Shown here in pieces: positions 26,432-33,606 of a stretch of DNA of 33,606 bases. Positions within the stretch are counted from its first letter, which is position 1, and the number at the start of each line of letters is the position of its first letter. The stretch is taken from positions 1 to 33,606 of the forward strand of contig NZ_BMDZ01000059.1 of the NCBI RefSeq assembly GCF_014636235.1, in the 5' to 3' direction. The notes under the pieces are model-generated. The model was not told the origin of the DNA and did no database searches. It saw only the letters and a program-made list of their open reading frames with translations. Both the position numbers and the translations under genes were made by a program. The stretch comes from Tistrella bauzanensis (lineage in GTDB: Bacteria > Pseudomonadota > Alphaproteobacteria > Tistrellales > Tistrellaceae).

Positions 26432-26540
26432 TAGAGTGATTTTCGCGTCATCCGGTTCAGGAAAATCACTCTAAGTTATTAGTTTGTCGAGCATCTTTAC
26501 CCGATCAGGTGGTTCCACCTGATCGGGATCTGCTCTAGAG
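26432..26540. repeat. Mosaic palindromic repeat element
   Basis: Two perfect 13-bp inverted repeats lie in tandem: TAGAGTGATTTTC 26432-26444 with GAAAATCACTCTA 26461-26473 (16-nt loop), and CCCGATCAGGTGG 26500-26512 with CCACCTGATCGGG 26515-26527 (2-nt loop). An outer pair GAGCA 26489-26493 / TGCTC 26531-26535 surrounds the second. The block begins and ends with CTAGAG. This architecture resembles dispersed palindromic repeats found between genes in Rhizobiales and related groups. The reductase stop codon (26535-26537) lies within its edge. Transcripts would fold into strong hairpins, so it may act as terminator or stabiliser for the reductase mRNA. Confidence 0.75.
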
Positions 26541-27533
26541 ATCGAGGACGATGCGGGCACCCATGACTTCAGAGACGCAGGGTGTCACGAATTCCCGTCG
26601 GTCCGCGGGCGACATCACCAGATCCTTGTGCAGGGGCGACCCCGCGAGATAGCGCGTCTTGCAGGATGTGCAGACGCCCGCATGGCAGGACGCCTCGATC
26701 TCGACCCCGGCCTGACGCAAGGCGTCCAGCATCGTCTGTCCGACGGCGACCTCGACGCTGCCGCCGCTGCGGGCCAGATCGACGACATAGGCCGTCTCGG
26801 CCCCGGGCGTGATCGTGGCATGCGCCCCGAACTGCTCCAGGTGGATGTCGTCGCGGCCGGTCGCTTCGGCGACGTCCCTGGCCTCGTCGATCATCGGCTT
26901 CGGCCCGCAGATATAAGTGTGCGTGCCGGGCGCGGCCGCTGCAAGGAGTCCCGGCAGGTCGAGCCGGCCGGCCCTTTTGCCGCCATTGCCCTTGCCGTCG
27001 TGGCCATTGCTATAGTGAAACGTCACCCGATCGGAAAACGGCCCATTCTCAAGCGCATCGCGGAAGGCCGCCTCCTCGGGAGACCGCGCGGCATAGTGAA
27101 GCTCGAAGCGCGCACCACTGCCGGCAAGCGCCTCGGCCATCGCAATGATCGGCGTGATGCCGATGCCGCCCGCCACCAGGATCCGGTGTGCCGCGCCGTC
27201 GCCCATATGACCATCGCCCATATGAAACGTGTTGCGGGGCAGCGAGACCGGCACGATCGTCCCCAGCGTCCAGCCCTCATGGATGGCCCGAGAGCCGCCG
27301 CGTCCGGCATCCTCCCGCTGAACCGCGATCCGATAGCGGTCCGGGCGGCTGCCCGGTCCGCACAGCGAATACTGGCGCGCTGTGCGATCGTCGAGGAACA
27401 CGTCGATATGAGATCCCGGCGTGAAGGGCGGCAGATCCCAGCCATCGGGGTCGGCCAGTTCATAGACCGTGATCCGCGGTGTCTCGCGACGGATGTCCAC
27501 GACGGTCGTGGTGACGTGATGGATGAGCTTCAT
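26535..27533 (-). CDS. PDR/VanB-type flavin reductase with C-terminal [2Fe-2S] domain
   Basis: This 332-residue electron-transfer protein of the phthalate dioxygenase reductase family has an FMN-binding RQYSLCG at residues 53-59, the NAD-binding GGIGITPIIAMAEAL near 120, YICGPKPMI near 220, and a C-terminal plant-type ferredoxin domain with C-x4-C-x2-C-x27-C (Cys at about 283, 288, 291 and 319). The pattern matches reductases that feed Rieske oxygenases such as vanillate demethylase. No oxygenase subunit is encoded here, so the partner is elsewhere or unusual. The loop before the NAD site carries a five-residue duplication (HMGDG twice). It overlaps the MOSC gene by 4 bp, so the two are co-translated. 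Confidence 0.9.
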   Translation of the reverse strand: MKLIHHVTTTVVDIRRETPRITVYELADPDGWDLPPFTPGSHIDVFLDDRTARQYSLCGPGSRPDRYRIAVQREDAGRGGSRAIHEGWTLGTIVPVSLPRNTFHMGDGHMGDGAAHRILVAGGIGITPIIAMAEALAGSGARFELHYAARSPEEAAFRDALENGPFSDRVTFHYSNGHDGKGNGGKRAGRLDLPGLLAAAAPGTHTYICGPKPMIDEARDVAEATGRDDIHLEQFGAHATITPGAETAYVVDLARSGGSVEVAVGQTMLDALRQAGVEIEASCHAGVCTSCKTRYLAGSPLHKDLVMSPADRREFVTPCVSEVMGARIVLDL

Positions 27534-27991
27534 GTGAGGATCTCCACGACGTCACCCATGCGGACGGTGCCGCCGATCAGAATTCTGGCGTGAAGACCGC
27601 TGCGGTTCAGCAGCGGCGTGAAGACCTCAAGGCCGGTGATCTGCTCGATATGCCGGCACGGCGTTGCGAGGCGGGTGGCTTCGAGCAGCGCGCCGCCGAT
27701 CCGAAACCGGCGCCCGACCAGATGGTTGAGCGGCACGTCCCGGGTGGTGATGTTGCGCCGGTGATCGCCCATCGTCATGCGGATCCTATGGTCGCGCTCA
27801 AGCGCCTCCAGTGTTTCCACCTCGAACAGGGTGACCTGGCGGCCCTCCTCCGGACGGTCAGAATAGAACCCCTCGCCCTTCTCGTATCGGTCGCCGACGA
27901 TCCCCTTGCCGGCCACGAGCACAAGTTCCTCTTGCGCCTTCATTGGCAGGAAGGATCGCGGCGCCAGATGCAGCCCGACGACAGCCCCCAT
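27530..27991 (-). CDS. MOSC domain protein
   Basis: This 153-residue protein belongs to the MOSC superfamily (molybdenum cofactor sulfurase C-terminal domain). Landmarks are the VVGLHLAPRS start, KGIVGDRYEKGEG (the conserved GDR motif), RQVTLFEVETLEAL, DHRRNITTRDVPLNHLVGRRFRIGGALLEATRLATPCRHIEQ with the single family Cys, then RSGLHARILIGGTVRMGD. Bacterial MOSC proteins are thought to carry sulfur or bind ligands for molybdenum enzymes (YiiM/YcbX-like). The ATG at 27991 is chosen because GGGGAG lies 7 nt upstream; a TTG at 28015 in the same frame is less likely. It heads the minus-strand arm of the catabolic block. Confidence 0.88.
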   Translation of the reverse strand: MGAVVGLHLAPRSFLPMKAQEELVLVAGKGIVGDRYEKGEGFYSDRPEEGRQVTLFEVETLEALERDHRIRMTMGDHRRNITTRDVPLNHLVGRRFRIGGALLEATRLATPCRHIEQITGLEVFTPLLNRSGLHARILIGGTVRMGDVVEILT

Positions 27992-28042
27992 AAATTCGCT
28001 CCCCAGTCGCGGCAACGGCCTCTCTGATCAGACCATCGAGAG

Positions 28043-28058
28043 AGGCAACATGTTGCCT
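28043..28058. promoter_or_regulatory. Palindromic operator, copy 1 (before the MOSC arm)
   Basis: AGGCAACATGTTGCCT is a perfect 16-bp palindrome, 52 bp upstream of the MOSC start. It matches a second site at 28189-28204 in 14 of 16 positions. It also overlaps an 8-bp inverted repeat (GCCTCTCT 28018-28025 with AGAGAGGC 28039-28046) that could form a leader hairpin. This is the kind of site bound by dimeric GntR-, MarR- or similar regulators; the regulator is not in the window. Confidence 0.65.
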
Positions 28059-28168
28059 ATTGAGTGACGACTATGGGGTATTGCCTTCTGTCTGTCCACC
28101 CGCATGCCATAGGCGCCCCTCATTCGAATCGCACATGATCAGGTCTTTAATTCGGGTCGAGATCGCTG

Positions 28169-28204
28169 TTGACATTGATTTGTTCAAAAGGCAACAATTT
28201 GCCT
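28169..28204 (+). promoter_or_regulatory. TRAP promoter with operator copy 2
   Basis: A -35 TTGACA at 28169-28174 with an 18-bp spacer to AACAAT at 28193-28198 gives a plausible promoter for dctP. The 16-bp operator AGGCAACAATTTGCCT (28189-28204) covers that -10 and differs from copy 1 only at its two central-right positions. A protein bound here would block RNA polymerase, so repression is the likely mode. The GGAGGG ribosome-binding site of dctP lies about 20 bp further on. Confidence 0.6.
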
Positions 28205-28237
28205 CATAAGCAAATATGCCAGAGCGGAGGGCTGAAC

Positions 28238-29326
28238 ATGCACCGACGGGACGTCTTGAAGGGCGCCCTCGCCGCGACCGTAGCCGGCGGCGCGCTCGCC
28301 GCCCCCGCGATCGCCCGGGCACAAACCAAGGTGCGGTGGCGGATGCCGTCCTCCTTCCCGCAGGTGCTCGACACGGTGTACGGCGCCGGCGCCTTCATCG
28401 CCGAGCGGGTCGCCACGATGACCGACGGCCAGTTTGAGATCACGCCCTATGCGGCCGGCGAGATCGTGCCGCCGCTGGGCATCCTCGACGGCGTGCAGGC
28501 CGGCACGGTGGAATGCGGCATCACCGCCGGATTCTACTATCTCGGCAAGATGCCTGCCCTGGTATTCGACACCGGCGTGCCGTTCGGCATGACCCCGCGC
28601 CAGCACATGGCCTGGATGCAATATGGCGGCGGCAACGACCTGATGGCCGGGCTTTACGACCAGTTCAACGCGGTACAGTTCCCCTGCGGCAACACCGGCG
28701 CCCAGATGGGCGGCTGGTTCCGCAAGCCGATCGAGAGCGTCGACGACCTGAAAGGCCTGCGGATCCGTGCCGCCGGCTATCTTGGCCAGATCTACGCCGC
28801 CCTCGGGGCCGTGCCCCAACAGATCCCCGGGTCCGATCTCTATTCGGCGCTGGAGCGCGGCACCCTCGACGCCGTGGAGTTCGTCGGCCCCTATGACGAC
28901 GAGAAACTCGGCTTCCAGAAGGTCGCGAAATACTATTACGGCCCTGGTGTCCTGGAGCTTGGGGCGTCGCTCTGCTTCCTCGCCAACAGCCAAGCTTACG
29001 CAGCCTTGCCGGCCACCTTCCAGCAGATCCTGAAAAGCGCCTGCTCGGAATCCTATACCGACATGCTCGCCAAATACGACCAGCGCAACATCGGGGCGCT
29101 GCGTCGCCTGGTCGCCAGCGGCGTGCAGTTGAAGTCATGGACGCCGGAAATCATGACGGCGATGCAGACCGCCACTGCCCGGCTTCTCGCCGACCAGGCG
29201 GCGACGGACGAGACCTTCGGCCGCGTCCACACGGCATGGAAGGCGTTCCTCGACGAACAACTGCTCTGGGGCTCGGTGAACGACTTCGCGGCCGAGAGCT
29301 TCATCGTCGCCAACCGAGGCCGCTAG
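28238..29326 (+). CDS. dctP: TRAP transporter substrate-binding protein (DctP type)
   Basis: This 362-residue periplasmic receptor has a twin-arginine signal (MHRRDVLKGALAATVAGG, cleavage after ARAQ near residue 29), so it may be exported folded. The DctP pattern is clear: VRWRMPSSFPQVLDTVYGAG at the mature start, the central MGGWFRKPIESVDDLKGLRIRAAGYLGQIYAALGAVPQQIPGSDLYSALERGTLDAVEFVGPYDDEKLGF that includes the family Arg for carboxylate binding, and YYGPGVLELGASLCFL. The ligand is therefore probably a carboxylate. The ATG follows GGAGGGCTGAAC. The membrane subunits lie downstream, after an inserted transferase gene. Confidence 0.93.
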   Translation: MHRRDVLKGALAATVAGGALAAPAIARAQTKVRWRMPSSFPQVLDTVYGAGAFIAERVATMTDGQFEITPYAAGEIVPPLGILDGVQAGTVECGITAGFYYLGKMPALVFDTGVPFGMTPRQHMAWMQYGGGNDLMAGLYDQFNAVQFPCGNTGAQMGGWFRKPIESVDDLKGLRIRAAGYLGQIYAALGAVPQQIPGSDLYSALERGTLDAVEFVGPYDDEKLGFQKVAKYYYGPGVLELGASLCFLANSQAYAALPATFQQILKSACSESYTDMLAKYDQRNIGALRRLVASGVQLKSWTPEIMTAMQTATARLLADQAATDETFGRVHTAWKAFLDEQLLWGSVNDFAAESFIVANRGR

Positions 29327-29481
29327 GCGTCCGCTGGCCCGGCTTCCTCCGGCCCGGCGGCCATTCGTCCACACGGTTGGCCGCCGCCATTCCTGCATCT
29401 GAACGCGTGAACGAAGGCCGTTGCCCGCCGCCCGGGCGATTACCCCCGCGCGGCGCGCTTTCCCTGGTGGAGCCGGTGCCC

Positions 29482-30072
29482 ATGATCCTCTACGACCATC
29501 CCCTTTCCGGCAATTGCCACAAGGTCCGCATGCTCCTGTCGATGCTCGGGCTGAACGTGGAGACGCGTTTCATCGACGTCGTCAACCATGCCCATATCGG
29601 TGTCGGCTTCGAACGCCTGAACCCGCTGCTTGAGATCCCGGTGCTGGAAGACGGCATGGAGATCATCCCGGACAGTCAGGCGATCCTGGTCTACCTCGCC
29701 CGAAAATACGGGCCGGACTGGTTTCCGATCGACGCCCCGGACGCCGCTCAGGTGGTCCGGTGGCTGGCCTTCGCGGCCCTTCCGATCGCGACCAGCCTGC
29801 AGCCGGCGCGCCTCTACCACCTGATCGGCGAGGATGGCGACATCCAGGCCCTGAACGCCCGGTGCGCACGGGTGCTCGCCGTGCTCGACAGCCATCTCGC
29901 CTGCCGGGAATGGCTGGTCGTCCGGCCCAGCATCGCCGACCTCGCCTGCTTCCCCTATGTCGCACTCTGCGGCGATGCCCGGCTCAGCCTGGACCCGACA
30001 CCGCATGTGAAAGCCTGGGTGGCGCGCGTGAAGGCGCTGCCCGGCTATGTCGGCATGCCCGGGCTGGATTGA
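29482..30072 (+). CDS. Glutathione S-transferase family protein
   Basis: This 196-residue soluble protein has a thioredoxin-like N-domain (MILYDHPLSGNCHKVRMLLSMLG, with Ser9 as the probable glutathione-activating residue; LLEIPVLEDG with the cis-Pro; and PDSQAILVYLARKYG with the Gln/Ser glutathione contacts at about 65-67) and an all-helical C-domain ending ADLACFPYVALCG. It would conjugate or dehalogenate an electrophile, or act as an isomerase, with glutathione. It sits between dctP and dctQ; its stop is 3 bp before dctQ. That suggests the imported compound or a product is handled with glutathione. The ATG follows GGTGGAG. The 155 bp between dctP and this gene hold no other gene I can support. 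Confidence 0.9.
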   Translation: MILYDHPLSGNCHKVRMLLSMLGLNVETRFIDVVNHAHIGVGFERLNPLLEIPVLEDGMEIIPDSQAILVYLARKYGPDWFPIDAPDAAQVVRWLAFAALPIATSLQPARLYHLIGEDGDIQALNARCARVLAVLDSHLACREWLVVRPSIADLACFPYVALCGDARLSLDPTPHVKAWVARVKALPGYVGMPGLD

Positions 30073-30075
30073 GCG

Positions 30076-30597
30076 ATGGCCAACGCCCGCATTCCGGCCG
30101 TCATACGGGTGATCGATGCGTCAAACCGGCTGATCGGCCGGATCTCGGCCTGGATGACCCTGGCGGCCGTGTTCGTCAGCGCGGGAAACGCGATCTCCCG
30201 CAAGGCATTCAGCCTGTCGTCCAACGGCATGCTGGAACTCCAGTGGTATCTGTTCGCGACGGTGGTGATGCTCGCCGCCGCATGGACGCTCCAGCGCAAC
30301 GAGCATGTCCGCATCGACATCCTCTCCAGCCGGTTCCCGCTCAGGCTCCGCCACTGGATCGACGTCACCTGCCACATTGTGATGCTGCTTCCCTTCACTG
30401 TGGTCATGGTCTGGCTGAGCTATCCGTATTTCGCACGCTCGTTCGCGCAGAACGAGGTGTCCCTGAACGCCGGCGGCCTGCTCATCTGGCCGATGCGTGC
30501 CGTGGTGCTCGCAGGTTTCGTGGCCCTGGCGTTGCAGGCCATCGCCACCATCATCCGCAAGATCGCCGAGGGTCCGATTTCAGAGGACGCGCCGTGA
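30076..30597 (+). CDS. dctQ: TRAP transporter small membrane subunit (DctQ type)
   Basis: This 173-residue protein has four hydrophobic helices and the DctQ landmarks: NAISRKAFSLSSNGMLELQWYLFATVVMLAAAWTLQRNEHVRIDI (LQWYLF and the RNEHVRID turn) and WIDVTCHIVMLLPFTVVMVWLSYPYFARSF. It bridges the receptor and the large channel subunit in the inner membrane. It starts 3 bp after the glutathione transferase stop, showing that the transferase is part of the same transcript. The large subunit gene begins 43 bp further. Confidence 0.92.
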   Translation: MANARIPAVIRVIDASNRLIGRISAWMTLAAVFVSAGNAISRKAFSLSSNGMLELQWYLFATVVMLAAAWTLQRNEHVRIDILSSRFPLRLRHWIDVTCHIVMLLPFTVVMVWLSYPYFARSFAQNEVSLNAGGLLIWPMRAVVLAGFVALALQAIATIIRKIAEGPISEDAP

Positions 30598-30640
30598 TCG
30601 GGCGCCGGCGCCCACGCCTTCACACCGTCTGCGAGGCCCG

Positions 30641-32282
<1,642 letters not shown>

Positions 32283-32290
<8 letters not shown>

Positions 32291-33340
32291 GCCGGAACCG
32301 ATCCGTCAGGCGGCCAGGCATCGCCAAACGCCTCGCCCCCGGCTTCGAGGCATTGTATTCGCTGACGAAGCGGTTGATTGCGGCCTGCAGGTCGACGACG
32401 GAGCAAAAGACGCCGTGCTTGAGCCTGCGCCGGGTGAGCTTGGCGAAGAAGCCCTCGACGGCATTGAGCCAGGAACTCGACGTGGGTGTGAAGTGGGAGG
32501 TCCAACGCGGGTGGCGGGCGAGCCAGGCGCGGTCTTTCTCCTGCTTGTGGGCGGCATAATTGTCGAGGATCACGTGGATGGCCTTGTCAGCCGGCACCTC
32601 GCGCTCAATGCTCTTTGAAAAAGCGGATGAACTTCTGATGGCGATGGCGCTGCATGTTCTGGGCGATGACCGTGCCGTCGAGCACGTTGAGGGCTGCAAA
32701 GAGCGTCTTCGTGCCGTGACGCTTGTCATCGTGGGTCATCGTGCCGGCCCGGCCCTTCTTCATGGGCCAAGCCGGGCTGGGTGCGGTCGAGGGCCTGGAT
32801 CTGCGACGTCTCGTCGACCGAAAGCACCACCGCATGGGCCGGCGGATCGACATACAAGCCCACGATGGCCGTGAGCTTGTCGGCAAATTTCGGATCGTTG
32901 GAGAGCTTGAACTGCCGCCAGCGGTGCGGGCTGAGACCGTGGGCCTTCCAGATGCCTTGCGCCGTCGAGGCCGCGATGCCGGCGACCTTGGCCATCGCGC
33001 CCAGCGTCCAGTGGGTCGCCTCGTGCGGCGGCGGCGCCTGCGTCAGGCGGATGATCTCGGCGACACGCTCCGGCGGGACCGGCGCCTTTCCGGGCGGACG
33101 GGATCGGTCGCGAAGCAGACCATCGACGCCCTCGTGCATGAACCGCTCCTGCCAGCGCCAGACACAGGTCTTGGACGTCGCCGTCGCTGCCATGATTGCC
33201 GAAGTGCCCAGGTCCTCGCCGCTCAGAAGAACGATCCGCGCCCGCCAGACGTGCTTTTGCGGGCTCATCGGGTCCGCGACGATGGCGCGCAACCGCTGCC
33301 GGTCGCCGGGAGACACGGTGAAGGAAATATCGCTGCGCAT
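32283..33340 (-). pseudogene. IS630-family transposase, broken by two frameshifts
   Basis: The three parts of an IS630 DDE transposase lie in three different frames. Part 1 (33340 to about 32770) starts MRSDISFTVSPGDRQRL and has the helix-turn-helix with TSKTCVWRWQERFMHEGVDGLL and the first catalytic Asp in [19 protein letters not shown]. Part 2 (about 32768-32616) continues [17 protein letters not shown] to [10 protein letters not shown]. Part 3 (about 32615-32283) has IHVILDNYAAHK (second Asp) and SSWLNAVEGFFAKLTRR (catalytic Glu). Each break is explained by one extra base: a G near 32767 (CCC/GGGCC context) and one in the T5 run near 32612-32620. The C-terminus after NRFVSEYN does not match the usual end, so that end is truncated. 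It overlaps the dctM stop by 8 bp. I found no terminal inverted repeats. Confidence 0.85.
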
Positions 33341-33606
33341 GCGACAGGCTCGCATGCCAGCATGTGCATGGGAAACCCAATTCGGACTCTTTTGATCCGA
33401 TCAATCCACTAGGTCGTTTATGAAAAGAATTGTTCCCACATGGCTGTGCAATGCCGAAAATTAACCATAACGGCCCGATATGGCCAGGGCAACGAGTTCA
33501 GGTTAACGCGGTGATCGGAATCTCTGGGGATGTCCCGCCCGATGTTGAAAAGGGCTCGGCGGACGTCGCTGGTTGATGAGGCTATGCAGCCTCGCAGACG
33601 GGGTCA
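33341..33606. other. Unassigned sequence beyond the transposase relic
   Basis: This stretch up to the window end is AT-richer near 33400-33470 (GTTTATGAAAAGAATTGTT) and GC-richer after. It may contain the outer end of the IS element or of a neighbouring one, but I saw no terminal repeat matching the dctM-proximal side and no supported gene. Confidence 0.4.

Noticed and set aside
33418-33603. Minus-strand open frame of about 62 codons at the window end
   Set aside because: It is bounded by stops (TGA at 33604-33606 and TAA at 33418-33420), has no suitable start near its beginning and resembles no family I recognise.

Overview
The window is GC-rich DNA from a Gram-negative bacterium. Gene content and order point to an alphaproteobacterium: a glpD-STPQUV glycerol locus of the Rhizobium type, DctP/Q/M TRAP transporters, a Urt/Fmd amide transporter with fmdA and fmdB, and an IS630 relic. 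A Rhodospirillales-like host (for example Tistrella-like) is my guess; nothing in the sequence fixes the genus. I saw no rRNA, tRNA or CRISPR array.

Layout. (1) 1-600: a small AT-richer membrane protein gene on the minus strand, then the leader of the next operon. (2) 596-7491, plus: a five-gene branched-chain/urea/amide-type ABC importer (urtABCDE-like), formamidase fmdA and zinc-ribbon fmdB. This reads as one import-and-hydrolyse unit for urea or short amides, with intercistronic hairpins after the binding-protein gene and between fmdA and fmdB. (3) 7590-10812, plus: a compact three-gene cassette, a small HEPN-like protein, a ParA/MinD-like ATPase with the variant P-loop KGGVGRS, and a second P-loop NTPase. 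It fits neither neighbour and is the best candidate for an undescribed (possibly defence) system. (4) 10969-14015, plus: a nucleotidyltransferase-fold protein overlapping an exporter-type ABC protein, a pair seen in some lasso-peptide-like clusters but here without the other genes.

(5) 14118-22031, plus: the glycerol locus. A promoter with three TTCG boxes phased by 11 bp precedes glpD, glpS, glpT, glpP, glpQ, glpU and glpV, closed by a perfect GCAA-capped terminator. GlpSTPQUV imports glycerol and GlpD oxidises glycerol 3-phosphate; glycerol kinase and GlpR are not in the window. (6) 22054-25158: a LysR regulator divergent from an MFS transporter, a secreted hypothetical protein and a small Cys-rich basic protein.

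(7) 25227-32290: a catabolic block arranged around a divergent promoter. On the minus strand are a MOSC protein, a phthalate-dioxygenase-reductase-type flavoprotein and a second acetamidase/formamidase. On the plus strand are a TRAP transporter (dctP, then dctQ and dctM) with a glutathione transferase gene inserted after dctP. Two copies of a 16-bp palindrome, one before each arm, suggest a single regulator for import and catabolism. A mosaic palindromic repeat lies between the reductase and the acetamidase gene. (8) 32283-33340, minus: an IS630-family transposase broken by two frameshifts, directly abutting dctM; the last ~260 bases hold nothing I can assign.
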